Position numbers and translations under genes: made by a program | NCBI GenBank assembly: GCA_019694355.1 | Contig: JAIBCB010000001.1 | Location: 773,001 to 837,000 of the forward strand | Reading direction: 5' to 3' | From: Pyrinomonadaceae bacterium | Lineage (GTDB): Bacteria; Acidobacteriota; Blastocatellia; Pyrinomonadales; Pyrinomonadaceae | DNA: 64,000 bases | Shown here: piece by piece, positions 26,417 through 35,711 of the stretch | How the letters are laid out: each line of letters opens with the position of its first letter | How positions within the stretch are numbered: the stretch's first letter is position 1 | The notes under the pieces: model-generated | Seen by the model: only the letters and a program-made list of their open reading frames with translations | What the model was told of the DNA's origin: nothing | The model's database searches: none

Positions 26417-28793
26417 ATGTCCTTATTCGTGAGATCAGATAGATACCAAGGGTTCCGAAAGCGAATAATGGGGCCCAGATCGCGACAACGGCCGGCAAAC
26501 TCCCAACGATCCCGTACTGCTCGAACACATTCGTCAATCCGATGAACAACAGCCAAATCCCGACAGCTAAACTCAACGACATTACCATTGGTGCCCTCCT
26601 GAGCGATATTCCCCAAGGTGCCGAGAAAAGTACAACGACGAACGGGATCAGGATCGCGGCCAATCTTTTTTGAACACCGACCGAATACGAAAATTGCTCA
26701 GATTCCGCCGTCGCAGCCTTCGCCGATTCAGCAAGCTCAAGAACCGACAGATGGTTCGGCTTCCCGCCTAAGTTCCTGAATGGATCGAACTTCGCCGCTA
26801 CCTCGACTTCCCTCTTTGGCTCTTCCTTCAGCCCATTCGTCCCCCGCGAAACAGCAACAGCATCCTCCAGGACAACCTTTGACCCGTCGAAGTCCCCGGT
26901 CCTTGCACGGTACACGGTTTGCAGATCGCTCATATTCGCCCGAAACTCCAAGAGCACAATATCGGTAGCAGAACGTTCGGATGAGCGTTTTGACTGATGC
27001 TCGCCCTTGACGTTATCAGACGCAGAGTATTGACCGAGAGTTTGTGTAGAGTTCGCCCTTTCGTTATCAGACGCTAAGGAGGCTTGCCCAGCCTCCGGCA
27101 GACTGTACGAAAAGATATAGTTCCCTTCCGCTGTCCAGAAGCGTTTCGGTGGAATGGGCTTTCCCCCACTACGCAACTCGGCCCGGACATTATCCTGCAC
27201 CTGGTTTGCCCTTGGCGCGAGTATTTCCTGGATCCCGAAATCAGCAATCCCCAAAAGAACCGCTAGAAAAAGGCACGGCATCAGAAGGCGAAACATACTC
27301 TGACCCGCGGCAGCCCAAGTTACAAGCTCATTGTTTCTGGATCTAATGGCGAAGGCGGCTAGAACCGCGATCATCGCGGCCGCAGGAGCGATCTGCAAAT
27401 ACGCGAATGGGACAAGGAACGTCAGGTACTTCGTCAGAAGCCAGCCGCCATTTTCGACGGTCGCGGCAAATCGCCATGTATCAAAGGCGGTAAAGATCAG
27501 GAACACGGTCAAGAGGAACGCCGTCGCAAGGAGAAAATACCACGAGACGCTTGCAAAGATGTCAAAGTCACGCAGACCTGACGTCACGTCCAGCAGCCGA
27601 TTCTTGAATGAAACCCCGCCCGAGCGGCCCTTGATCTTTTCAAGCAGAGAGCCCAGCGCGTTGGAGGCGACCTCAGCAAATCTAAATCTCGGACTGTACG
27701 CCAGCCAAAGCATTGCTCCGATACTCGCAGCCACGGGAAGCAAGCTCGACACAGCGACCGGTAAAGCGCCGGCCCTTGCGAGTTGTTCGCCGGAGAATGC
27801 GACAAGGTAATAGCCGACAAGGGCACCGAGAGCGAGTAAGATGCCGAACCCACGTCCACCGCGTCGAAACCGAAGCACCATTATCGTTCCAAGCAGACAG
27901 AAGATCAGCGGCGTGAGCGACAGCACGAACCGCCGGAACAGAATTATCTGTGCTTCGACCTTTTGCTTCCCTTCTGCGGCCGCTGCGACATCGCTAAGGT
28001 CGCTCAGCCCCATCTCGTCAGGCAGCCGAACCGAATTTGCGAGACGATCAAGCAATTCTGCCCTTTTCGTTTTAAGAGCTACGCGGATGTCCTTTATTCG
28101 CTCGAACGCATATTTTCCGCCGGTTTCGGCCTGAGGGATGGTTACGACTTCCGCATTCTCGAGCACAAGCTCTGTTGAGTCACCGGCAATTTCTATACGC
28201 CCGATGTCAGACGTGATCAATCGGTAAACACCGTTCGCCGTGTCAGGCTGCGCGATAAAAACGCTCTTCAGATCACCCGAACTTGGATCGGTGTTACGGG
28301 CAAGGATCGTGAATCCTTCGATCTCGGAGTAGAATACGCCGGGCTCGATCGGCGACTCAAACTTTGAGATCGCTGACCGCATAGCGACCTCTCGAACAAG
28401 TGCGGCGGCAAATGGCACGCCCTTAAGGTTCACGAAGAGCGTAAAGAGCGATAACAAGCCCCCAAGCACCACGATGGGGATCGCGATCTGAAAATTTCCC
28501 ACGCCGGCGGCTCGGATAGCGGTGAGTTCACTATCACCCTGCACCTTCGACAGGCCGATAATCGTTCCGACCAGCACAGCCATCGGACACGTGAAGGCTA
28601 TGACGTTTGGGATAAGGCCGATCATCAACTGCCAGATCAGGCTGCTCGGGATATTTACGTTGAAGAATAGCTCGGAATATCGACTTGCTTGCTGCAGGAA
28701 TAGGATGACCGTGAGGAGCACCCAAGAAAAGAGAAAGTAAGGCACGATCGCACCAAGCAGATAGCGTGAAATGAGTTTGCTTACTCGTTTCAT
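26415..28793 (-). CDS. lptFG: LptF-LptG fusion: LPS-export permease
   Basis: The 792-residue protein holds two YjgP/YjgQ modules in tandem. Residues 1-385 start with SKLISRYLLGAIVPYFLFSW and end with four membrane segments. Residues 400-792 start with a further YFLLATAFLLTVFL segment and end in LFIGLTNVFEQYGIVG. Each module contains a periplasmic beta-jellyroll between membrane spans. LptF and LptG, with the ATPase LptB, extract LPS from the inner membrane and pass it to LptC/LptA. They are normally separate genes, and here they form one chain. The second jellyroll holds a low-complexity insertion that includes a direct repeat (about 26980-27105). lptB is not in the window. Confidence 0.88.
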   Translation of the reverse strand: MKRVSKLISRYLLGAIVPYFLFSWVLLTVILFLQQASRYSELFFNVNIPSSLIWQLMIGLIPNVIAFTCPMAVLVGTIIGLSKVQGDSELTAIRAAGVGNFQIAIPIVVLGGLLSLFTLFVNLKGVPFAAALVREVAMRSAISKFESPIEPGVFYSEIEGFTILARNTDPSSGDLKSVFIAQPDTANGVYRLITSDIGRIEIAGDSTELVLENAEVVTIPQAETGGKYAFERIKDIRVALKTKRAELLDRLANSVRLPDEMGLSDLSDVAAAAEGKQKVEAQIILFRRFVLSLTPLIFCLLGTIMVLRFRRGGRGFGILLALGALVGYYLVAFSGEQLARAGALPVAVSSLLPVAASIGAMLWLAYSPRFRFAEVASNALGSLLEKIKGRSGGVSFKNRLLDVTSGLRDFDIFASVSWYFLLATAFLLTVFLIFTAFDTWRFAATVENGGWLLTKYLTFLVPFAYLQIAPAAAMIAVLAAFAIRSRNNELVTWAAAGQSMFRLLMPCLFLAVLLGIADFGIQEILAPRANQVQDNVRAELRSGGKPIPPKRFWTAEGNYIFSYSLPEAGQASLASDNERANSTQTLGQYSASDNVKGEHQSKRSSERSATDIVLLEFRANMSDLQTVYRARTGDFDGSKVVLEDAVAVSRGTNGLKEEPKREVEVAAKFDPFRNLGGKPNHLSVLELAESAKAATAESEQFSYSVGVQKRLAAILIPFVVVLFSAPWGISLRRAPMVMSLSLAVGIWLLFIGLTNVFEQYGIVGSLPAVVAIWAPLFAFGTLGIYLISRIRT

Positions 28794-28802
28794 ATTTCCG
28801 GC

Positions 28803-29561
28803 TTATCTCTGTACGTGAACTCCCGCCTGGAGGACGCGATCTACCCGGTCAGAGCCGGTCGCCCGGCCGATCATACGCTTGAAGATCGACGACAGCTTTG
28901 TGAGCGAGTCTTCTGTTACCACTTCGGACGAAAATGCTTCCGGTGACTGTCTTCGCGACCGTGCAACTGTTTTTCGATCGTTTTCCGTCAGGGTGTCACC
29001 GCCTGAGCTCCGCCTGCAACGGCTGCAGATCAGTTGAAAGTCGGCCGCGACCTGGGCTCCAAGACCATCATCGATTCCTAAGCCGCAGACCGAGCATATG
29101 TCCCAACTGGGGAAAAAGCCTGCGAGTCGAAGCAGCCAGGCCTCAAAATAAAGCGAAACAGAATTGATGGTTTCGGGCCTATTTCGAACCGTCTCAACGC
29201 AAGCTCCTAGCATTCTGAACATTGCGGGATCCGGGTCTTCGACAGGAACAAGCGAGATCATTATGTCAATAAGGTACGAGAATCGAGTCAGGATTTCCGG
29301 TGAACTTACAAGATCAAAGGCCGATTCGATCACCTCAGTTCTGTCCAGATCGACGAGTTCGCGTGTCTCTTTCTTGAAATACGAGGCCCTAACGCGCGAA
29401 AGCGGCTCAAGCCCACTCCCAAACTTGCTTTTCAGGCGCTTTGCTCCCTTCGCGACAGCTCTTACGATGCCGTGGTCAGCGGTCAAGAGAATCGCGATCT
29501 TATCTGCGTCAGCCAGATCGTAGCTTCGCAAGACGATGCATTCTGTCTCGACTACAGCCAT
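28803..29561 (-). CDS. recO: DNA repair protein RecO
   Basis: The 252-residue protein has the N-terminal OB-fold of RecO (VETECIVLRSYDLADADKIA, then DHGIVRAVAKGAKRLKSKFG) and a C-terminal zinc finger with CSVCG and CSRCRR. RecO loads RecA on SSB-covered DNA in the RecFOR pathway. It lies 9 bases upstream of lptFG in the same orientation. Confidence 0.92.
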   Translation of the reverse strand: MAVVETECIVLRSYDLADADKIAILLTADHGIVRAVAKGAKRLKSKFGSGLEPLSRVRASYFKKETRELVDLDRTEVIESAFDLVSSPEILTRFSYLIDIMISLVPVEDPDPAMFRMLGACVETVRNRPETINSVSLYFEAWLLRLAGFFPSWDICSVCGLGIDDGLGAQVAADFQLICSRCRRSSGGDTLTENDRKTVARSRRQSPEAFSSEVVTEDSLTKLSSIFKRMIGRATGSDRVDRVLQAGVHVQR

Positions 29562-29580
29562 ATTTAGTTAAAGTTTTTCT

Positions 29581-29754
29581 TTAGGATGGCGGTATAAAGT
29601 AAAGTATCCACGCGAGCACCAGACTTATGACCATAAACTGAAGAAATGTTTTGCCGCCGTACCAGACACGTTCTTTTGTCGTCCCGGTCGAGAAGACGCC
29701 GAAGGCGACCGAGACAAAAAAGGCGAAGAGCACAAGGTAAATGAAATGGATCAT
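29581..29754 (-). CDS. Two-span small membrane protein (57 residues)
   Basis: This short gene was found by reading the minus strand. It codes for 57 residues starting MIHFIYLVLFAFFVSVAFG with a second hydrophobic segment FMVISLVLAWILYFIPPS, so it is a helical hairpin with a charged loop (TTKERVWYGGK). The ATG overlaps the TGA of the upstream gene at 29751 (ATGA), a sign of translational coupling. No family is recognised. It probably works with the larger membrane protein encoded immediately upstream. Confidence 0.65.
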   Translation of the reverse strand: MIHFIYLVLFAFFVSVAFGVFSTGTTKERVWYGGKTFLQFMVISLVLAWILYFIPPS

Positions 29755-30131
29755 GCCTTCCTCCTCAGCTTAATATCCACCGAGTCGATAACGGCCAGGT
29801 AGTTCAAAAGGCCCGCTACCTCAAGGAATCGTCCACCGTATTCGAAGGTCGCAAGGGCAGCAACGTGTTTGTCAGGCTGGGAGGCAATAAAATAGCTCAC
29901 CAGACCACCAAGTCCGTTGCCGATCCTGGAGACGAAATTGAGTAAATAGAGCAACTGGCCGTCCTGATAGCTGAATCCCGGATAGTATGCACCGCCGTTA
30001 ATGATCGCAAGCACGAAAAGAGCCCAGATGACGACACCGATGACGACGGCACGTACAACTTTCCCTTGCAGGAAGTACCCGGCACCGGGAATGAACCACG
30101 CAGCAATGATCAAAAGTATCGGTTTATCCAT
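29751..30131 (-). CDS. Small polytopic membrane protein (DUF6677-like)
   Basis: The 126-residue protein has three to four hydrophobic segments: MDKPILLIIAAWFIPGAGYF, VVIGVVIWALFVLAIIN, LLYLLNFVSRI and ATFEYGGRFLEVAGLLNYLAV. The WFIPGAGYFLQGK start and the TFEYG motif recall a TM2-like/DUF6677 group seen in Acidobacteria and Planctomycetes, but I cannot verify this. It overlaps the 57-residue gene and belongs to a run of minus-strand genes (GATase, this, small membrane protein, recO, lptFG). Confidence 0.65.
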   Translation of the reverse strand: MDKPILLIIAAWFIPGAGYFLQGKVVRAVVIGVVIWALFVLAIINGGAYYPGFSYQDGQLLYLLNFVSRIGNGLGGLVSYFIASQPDKHVAALATFEYGGRFLEVAGLLNYLAVIDSVDIKLRRKA

Positions 30132-30149
30132 TCACTAAAATTCAATATC

Positions 30150-30902
30150 TCAACCAACCGCCAGGGACACTTTACGGTCGCTGACACGATGACAGCAGGC
30201 CGCGAACCATCGGAAAATGGCCGAGGATAATTCGTCGGTCTTCCAACTTAACTCCGGATGCCATTGAACGCCCAACACGTTTCTGTCAAGCCTGGTGTCT
30301 TCAATGCACTCGACAACACCGTCAGGTGCCCACGCAGTCGCTTTAAGATCACGCCCAAGATCGCGAAGAGCCTGATGGTGATGCGAATTCACAAAGCATC
30401 CATCCGTGCGCTCGCCGATCAGGCCTGCGAGGACCCCTTTTTCAACTCTGATCGCGTGCGAATTTCGCGCTCGCGGAATTCCCTGCTCATGCTTTATTGG
30501 TTTCGCAACCTCCGAACCAATATCCTGGATCAACGAGCCGCCACGATGAACATTCAACGCCTGCATCCCAAAGCAAATGGCCAAGATCGGCAGATCGCGC
30601 TTCTCGGCTTCGTCCAACAAGAGTCGATCGACCGCATCTTTCTCCGGTACAACTCGACCGAGTTTCGGATGCGGAGGTTCGTTGAAAAGACTTGGATCCA
30701 CATCAGAATCACTGCCCGGCAATAAAATACCATCAAGCTCGTCTGCGATCGAAGAAATGTATTCCCTCTTCGGTATCAATGCAATATGAACGGGCGTGCA
30801 GCCCATAGCTTCGATCGCTTCGCTGTAATCACGTCCGAGATAGAACCGATCGGTTTCGAGTTCCAGACGCATTGTGATTCCAACTCGCGGTCGTATCGCC
30901 AT
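30150..30902 (-). CDS. Class I glutamine-amidotransferase-like peptidase (PuuD-like)
   Basis: The 250-residue protein has LDGILLPGSDSDVDPSLF, ILAICFGMQALNVHRGGSLI with the nucleophilic cysteine, and VQWHPE with the catalytic His-Glu. This is the gamma-glutamyl-GABA hydrolase (PuuD/Peptidase_C26) pattern. It acts on gamma-glutamyl compounds in the cytosol; the natural substrate here is unknown. It is divergent from hslV. Confidence 0.9.
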   Translation of the reverse strand: MAIRPRVGITMRLELETDRFYLGRDYSEAIEAMGCTPVHIALIPKREYISSIADELDGILLPGSDSDVDPSLFNEPPHPKLGRVVPEKDAVDRLLLDEAEKRDLPILAICFGMQALNVHRGGSLIQDIGSEVAKPIKHEQGIPRARNSHAIRVEKGVLAGLIGERTDGCFVNSHHHQALRDLGRDLKATAWAPDGVVECIEDTRLDRNVLGVQWHPELSWKTDELSSAIFRWFAACCHRVSDRKVSLAVG

Positions 30903-30940
30903 AAACTTTTATGTTCGGTCAAACCGTCTTTTTAGTCAAT

Positions 30941-30969
30941 TTGAGGATTTGCAATTAAATCCGTATCAT
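30941..30969 (+). promoter_or_regulatory. Possible promoter of hslV-hslU
   Basis: TTGAGG at 30941-30946, a 17-base spacer, and TATCAT at 30964-30969. Transcription would start near 30976, next to the first ATG (30977), so the second ATG at 30992 would then have a more usual leader. Confidence 0.45.
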
Positions 30970-30976
30970 TTTTTGT

Positions 30977-31522
30977 ATGCAGACCGAGAATATGCGGATC
31001 CGTTCAACGACCGTCCTGCTTGTTCGGAAGGACGGCGAGGTTGCGATGGCCGCCGATGGGCAGGTTACGCTGGGCGAAACGATCATTAAAAGTTCGGCCA
31101 AAAAGCTGCGACGCCTTAGCAATGGGGCGGTGGTTGCGGGATTCGCGGGTTCGACCGCAGATGCGTTCGCCCTTTTGACCCGTTTCGAATCAAAGCTTGA
31201 CGAATATCAAGGCCGGCTCGAACGGGCCGCGATCGAATTGAGCAAAGACTGGCGAACCGACAAATATCTTCGCAATCTCGAAGCACTGCTCATCGTCGCC
31301 GATAAAAATGACGCTTTCTTGATCTCCGGCAAAGGGGATGTCATATCGTCTGATGATGGACTCTTGTCGGTCGGTTCAGGAAGTATGTATGCCCTTTCTG
31401 CTGCTCGTGCCCTTCTCAAGCATACACAGCTATCAGCAAGCGAGATCGCGAAAGAGTCTCTGATGATCGCCGGCGAGATCTGCATCTACACGAATAACGA
31501 GGTCGCCCTGGAAGTACTGTAA
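30977..31522 (+). CDS. hslV: ATP-dependent protease subunit HslV (ClpQ)
   Basis: The 181-residue protein (176 from an in-frame ATG at 30992) has STTVLLVRKDGEVAMAADGQ with the catalytic threonine after a short propeptide, and VVAGFAGSTADAFALL with a threonine-protease fold. HslV is a proteasome-like dodecamer peptidase activated by HslU. Its stop overlaps the hslU ATG by one base, so the two are co-translated. I keep the upstream start because both are plausible. Confidence 0.95.
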   Translation: MQTENMRIRSTTVLLVRKDGEVAMAADGQVTLGETIIKSSAKKLRRLSNGAVVAGFAGSTADAFALLTRFESKLDEYQGRLERAAIELSKDWRTDKYLRNLEALLIVADKNDAFLISGKGDVISSDDGLLSVGSGSMYALSAARALLKHTQLSASEIAKESLMIAGEICIYTNNEVALEVL

Positions 31523-32910
31523 TGGCTATATATCTTGGCGGTGAAGTAACGGCCGCAGCCCCAAAGCTTGACTCATTGACCCCTCGCGAGATCGTTGCGG
31601 AGCTTGACCGCTATGTTGTGGGTCAATCGGCCGCAAAACGTGCCGTTGCAGTTGCTCTGCGTAATCGAATTCGCCGGCAAAAATTGGCACCTGAGATCGC
31701 AGAGGATGTGCTCCCGAAAAATATACTGATGATCGGTTCGACCGGCGTCGGGAAGACCGAGATCGCGCGTCGACTGGCTCGCCTTGCGAACTCGCCTTTC
31801 ATCAAGATCGAGGCATCAAAGTTCACTGAGGTCGGCTATGTTGGCCGCGACGTAGAGAGCATGGTGCGTGAACTGGTCGATGTCGGTGTGGATATGGCGA
31901 AGCAGGCGGCCTTCGAGGAAATAAAACCTCGTGCCGAAGCCAATGTCGAGGAAAAGCTCCTCGATATACTTTTCCCGACACCTGCATACACACCAAGCGA
32001 CGAAGACGCCGAATCCAGCGAGGCGTCATCCCAAAAGACCCGCGAAAAGCTCCGGGCACAGCTGCGCAGCGGTGCGTTGGATCAGAGGACCATCGATGTC
32101 AACACTCAGGATCGATCCAATGCGACGATCGACTTCATTGGAGGCCAAGGGATGGAGGAGATGGGCGTCAACCTTCGGGATATGTTCGGCAATATGTTCC
32201 CGAACAAGACCGTAAACCGTCGTGTGACAGTCGCAGAGGCTCGAGAATTCCTTATCCGTGACGAGCTTGAGGCGCTTACCGATATGGAATCGGTCAGCCG
32301 TACCGGTATCAAGAAGACCGAGCAGAACGGCATTATCTTCCTCGACGAGATCGACAAGATCGCGGGCCGTGAATCCGGTAATAATCCGTCTGTCTCACGC
32401 GAAGGCGTACAGCGTGATCTTCTGCCGATCGTTGAAGGAACTAACGTAAATACGAAGTACGGGATGGTCAGCACGGACCATATTCTCTTTATTGCGGCCG
32501 GTGCATTCCACGTTGCAAAGCCGACTGATATGATCCCTGAGCTGCAGGGGCGCTTTCCGATCCGCGTCGAACTTGAATCTCTCACGATAGACGATCTAAA
32601 GCGCATACTCACTCAGCCGAAGAATTCTCTCTTGAAGCAATATCAGGCTTTGCTTGGAACCGAAGGTATTGACCTTGAATTCACCTCGGATGCAATTGAC
32701 AAGATCGCCGAGATGACCGAAGAACTGAATCGCTCTACGGAAAACATCGGAGCCCGCCGGCTTCATACGCTTGTTGAGAAACTGCTTGAGGAGATCAGCT
32801 TTGAGGGCAGCGAACTTAAGGAAAAGCATCAACGGATCGATGCAGCTTATGTCTCGGATAAACTTGGCGGATTGATGAGCGACCAAGACTTAAGACAGTA
32901 TGTTCTTTAA
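31522..32910 (+). CDS. hslU: ATP-dependent protease ATPase subunit HslU (ClpY)
   Basis: The 462-residue AAA+ unfoldase has SLTPREIVAELDRYVVGQ, Walker A GSTGVGKTEIARRLA, KFTEVGYVGRDVESMVR, Walker B IIFLDEIDKIAG and the sensor-2 region NIGARRLHTLVEKLLEEISF. The intermediate domain (residues about 110-225) is intact. It unfolds substrates and feeds them to HslV in the cytosol. It overlaps the FnIII-lipoprotein gene by 11 bases. Confidence 0.97.
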   Translation: MAIYLGGEVTAAAPKLDSLTPREIVAELDRYVVGQSAAKRAVAVALRNRIRRQKLAPEIAEDVLPKNILMIGSTGVGKTEIARRLARLANSPFIKIEASKFTEVGYVGRDVESMVRELVDVGVDMAKQAAFEEIKPRAEANVEEKLLDILFPTPAYTPSDEDAESSEASSQKTREKLRAQLRSGALDQRTIDVNTQDRSNATIDFIGGQGMEEMGVNLRDMFGNMFPNKTVNRRVTVAEAREFLIRDELEALTDMESVSRTGIKKTEQNGIIFLDEIDKIAGRESGNNPSVSREGVQRDLLPIVEGTNVNTKYGMVSTDHILFIAAGAFHVAKPTDMIPELQGRFPIRVELESLTIDDLKRILTQPKNSLLKQYQALLGTEGIDLEFTSDAIDKIAEMTEELNRSTENIGARRLHTLVEKLLEEISFEGSELKEKHQRIDAAYVSDKLGGLMSDQDLRQYVL

Positions 32911-33991
32911 CAAAAAGAGCTTTATTCTTGGCATCGTATGCCTTTCCATCACGGCCGGCTTGCTTGGGTGCGGAAAGCGCGGTTTGCCGCGTCCGCCAAA
33001 GGAAAGGGTCAGCCAGCGTGCGGAAGTTTCGGGCTTTCAGCGAGGCAACACGGTAAAGATCTCCTGGAAGATGCCTGCTCGAAACGCCGGGAAAGGAAGC
33101 GTGTTAAATATTGACCGCGTTGATATTTACCGGTTAGCTGAACCGATCACGGCACCTACTTCCCTGACGGCCGAAGACTTTGCGTCCCGTTCGAACATCA
33201 TAAAGACCTTGAAGATCGTTGATGACGATTTTGGCGGCAAGGTTCTGTCATATACGGATGAACTGCAGTTTGCTTCGCAGCCGGCGCGTCTGATCTATGC
33301 ACTAAGGTTCGCCAACGCTTCCGGGCAAAAGGCGGCTTTCTCGAACTTCCTTGTGATCGAGCCCGCCGGTCGCGTCGCCGCAGAGCCTACGGCCCTGCGT
33401 TCCGAGCTTTCACAGGACGCGGTATCTCTCTCGTGGACTCCGCCGACCGCGAATATCGACGGTACGACACCCGTTAGCCTGCTCGGGTACAACATATATC
33501 GATCATCAAGCGCAAAACAGCCCGCAAGACTTTTGAATAAAACACCCATAACGGAAACACAATTCCGCGACGAGTTCTTTGACTTCGGGAAACAGTATTT
33601 TTACTTTGTGCGTTCCGTATCGCTCGGGACCGGTTCCGAACCTGTCGAGAGCACGGAAAGCAACATCCTTGAGATCAAACCGGTCGATACATTCGCGCCG
33701 ACCGCACCGACGGCCATAACCCTCGCCGTCGGCCAAGACCTGATCTCGATCTTTTTTGCGACAAATCCGGAGAAAGACATCAAGGGCTACAAGATCTATC
33801 GCTCGACAGACAAAGACCTTGAACTCTCGAAATGGCAGCTTCTTACACCCGAGCTGCTTGAGCGGAATTCGTTTCAGGACAAGGCGGTCGAGGCCGGTAA
33901 GCAATACTTTTACTATCTTACGGCGACCGACAATTCAGGAAATGTCAGTGCTCCGTCCGAGATCGTCACAGAGACAACGCCTGCTCGCTAG
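32900..33991 (+). CDS. Fibronectin type III lipoprotein
   Basis: The 363-residue protein has a lipoprotein signal (ILGIVCLSITAGLLGCGKRG, cysteine in LLGC). It then has three FnIII-like beta-sandwiches, with repeated motifs such as VSLSWTPPTANIDGT, YNIYRSSS and YKIYRSTDKD near residues 60-360. It is probably anchored in the inner or outer membrane, facing the periplasm or cell surface. The family role is unknown. It lies after hslU with overlap and before an FAH-type hydrolase gene. Confidence 0.8.
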   Translation: MFFNKKSFILGIVCLSITAGLLGCGKRGLPRPPKERVSQRAEVSGFQRGNTVKISWKMPARNAGKGSVLNIDRVDIYRLAEPITAPTSLTAEDFASRSNIIKTLKIVDDDFGGKVLSYTDELQFASQPARLIYALRFANASGQKAAFSNFLVIEPAGRVAAEPTALRSELSQDAVSLSWTPPTANIDGTTPVSLLGYNIYRSSSAKQPARLLNKTPITETQFRDEFFDFGKQYFYFVRSVSLGTGSEPVESTESNILEIKPVDTFAPTAPTAITLAVGQDLISIFFATNPEKDIKGYKIYRSTDKDLELSKWQLLTPELLERNSFQDKAVEAGKQYFYYLTATDNSGNVSAPSEIVTETTPAR

Positions 33992-33996
33992 AATCT

Positions 33997-34638
33997 ATGG
34001 TCGAATTGATCACCTCCGACTTTAGTCCTTCAAAGATCGTATGTGTTGGACGAAACTACATTGACCATGCAAAAGAGCTTGGCAATGAGGTTCCAACGGC
34101 TCCGCTCTTGTTCTTAAAAGCTCCTTCATCTTTTATCGAAAATGGTGAAGCTATAGTCTTACCTGAGCAATCAAAGCAGGTAGAACACGAGGCGGAACTT
34201 GGCATTGTTATCGCCAAGCGGTGCAAAGATCTGGCAGACGACGCAGACGTAAAGGAATACATTAAAGGTTTTACCTGCGTGAATGACGTCACTGCCCGCG
34301 ACATTCAACGCCAAGACGTTCAATTCACTCGCGGTAAGTCCTTCGATACATTCTGTCCGATCGGGCCGCACATCGCTGCCGCCCTTGATACAACGGATAT
34401 CGCGGTCATATGCCGTGTAAATGGCGAGATAAGACAATCCGGCCGCACCTCGCAAATGGTTTTCTCACCCGCGTTTTTGATACGATATATATCAAGACAG
34501 ATGACGCTGATGCCGGGCGACGTTATCGCAACAGGCACACCTGCCGGAGTTTCAAAGCTCAATGCGGGCGATGTCTGCGAGGTCGAGATCGAAGGGATCG
34601 GTATCCTTTCGAACCCCATAATCGCGGCAAAGGACTAA
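33997..34638 (+). CDS. Fumarylacetoacetate hydrolase family protein
   Basis: The 213-residue protein has CVGRNYIDHAKELG, FLKAPSSFIENG, EHEAELGIVI, VNDVTARDIQ and GKSFDTFCPIGPHI, the metal-binding and catalytic residues of FAH-domain enzymes. The family cleaves C-C bonds or isomerises 2-keto acids (for example acylpyruvases or oxaloacetate decarboxylases). The substrate cannot be read from the sequence. It is followed 6 bases on by a transaldolase-like gene. Confidence 0.9.
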   Translation: MVELITSDFSPSKIVCVGRNYIDHAKELGNEVPTAPLLFLKAPSSFIENGEAIVLPEQSKQVEHEAELGIVIAKRCKDLADDADVKEYIKGFTCVNDVTARDIQRQDVQFTRGKSFDTFCPIGPHIAAALDTTDIAVICRVNGEIRQSGRTSQMVFSPAFLIRYISRQMTLMPGDVIATGTPAGVSKLNAGDVCEVEIEGIGILSNPIIAAKD

Positions 34639-34644
34639 ATTTTT

Positions 34645-35295
34645 ATGAAATTCTTTATTGATACTGCAAACCTTGACGAGATCCGAGAAGCAAATGAAAT
34701 GGGACTCGTCGATGGTGTTACGACGAACCCCAGCTTGATCACCAAAGAAGGCAATGTGGACTTCAAAGATCACATCGGGAAGATCTGCGAGATCGTTAAC
34801 GGCGATGTTTCTGCGGAAGTTACCGCGCTCGACCTCGATGGAATGCTCAAAGAAGGCCGCGAATACGCCAAGATCGCTAAGAATGTGGTCATCAAGTGTC
34901 CAATGACCGTTGACGGAATGAAGGCAACACGGAAACTCTCGGACGAGGGCATCCCTGTCAACGTGACGCTTTGTTTCTCAGCTACGCAGGCCTTGATAGC
35001 GGCAAAGGCCGGAGCGAAATATATTTCACCCTTCATCGGCCGGCTTGACGACATAAGTCACGACGGAATGGAGCTGATCCATCAGATCGTACAGATCTAC
35101 GACAACTACGGGTTCACGACCGAGGTTCTCGCGGCATCGATCCGAAGCCCCATGCACATTGTAAATGCGGCCCTTGCGGGTGCCGATGTAGCAACCATCC
35201 CGTTCAAGGTCATTACGCAACTGATCAAGCACCCACTCACCGATAACGGCCTTGCGGCCTTTTTGGCTGATTGGAAAAAAGGCGGACGCTCTTAA
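34645..35295 (+). CDS. Transaldolase-like / fructose-6-phosphate aldolase (TalC/FSA type)
   Basis: The 216-residue TIM-barrel protein has [20 protein letters not shown] and GVTTNPSLI. The Schiff-base lysine is K84 (NVVIKCPMT), and [13 protein letters not shown] follows. The short form (about 215-220 residues) covers transaldolases type 3b and fructose-6-phosphate aldolase; which reaction occurs here is undecided. It converges, with a 4-base overlap, on the next gene. Confidence 0.9.
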   Translation: MKFFIDTANLDEIREANEMGLVDGVTTNPSLITKEGNVDFKDHIGKICEIVNGDVSAEVTALDLDGMLKEGREYAKIAKNVVIKCPMTVDGMKATRKLSDEGIPVNVTLCFSATQALIAAKAGAKYISPFIGRLDDISHDGMELIHQIVQIYDNYGFTTEVLAASIRSPMHIVNAALAGADVATIPFKVITQLIKHPLTDNGLAAFLADWKKGGRS

Positions 35296-35678
35296 GCAAC
35301 TTCGCCGGTCAACGCCTTCAATTCGCTCTGCAGCGAGGCAGCTTCAACGCTGTGCTGCAGAGCGTATTTATATTTATCGACAAAATAATCGTCTCCGCCT
35401 TCCATTCGCACGAGTTCGCCGACCTTTCTCTGGGCCGCCTCGATGTCCTCACCAGCGATACCATCTTTCTGATCAAATAATTCGTCGATCTCAACGATCA
35501 AGAGGGAAAATCTACGCAGCCATGCAAAATCATCATTCTCCAGAAGGAGATTAAGGAATTGCCCGGCACTCTGTTGCCCGTGTATTCCTTCATAGAGTTC
35601 TCGCTCAAGATCGAGCATCGTCTTGTGCAGTTTCAATAAAAGATCGCGACATTCTTTAAGCTTTTCATTCTTTTCCAT
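35292..35678 (-). CDS. Unknown helical protein
   Basis: The 128-residue acidic, helix-rich protein has [20 protein letters not shown] and later [20 protein letters not shown]. There is no signal peptide or membrane segment. I do not recognise the family. It converges on the transaldolase gene with stop codons overlapping (35292-35295). It is divergent from the MarR gene, with the 22-bp repeat array in between, so it may be controlled by that array. Confidence 0.7.
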   Translation of the reverse strand: MEKNEKLKECRDLLLKLHKTMLDLERELYEGIHGQQSAGQFLNLLLENDDFAWLRRFSLLIVEIDELFDQKDGIAGEDIEAAQRKVGELVRMEGGDDYFVDKYKYALQHSVEAASLQSELKALTGEVA

Positions 35679-35711
35679 TTAACTAATCTTAGCGGACTTG
35701 CATAACAATTC

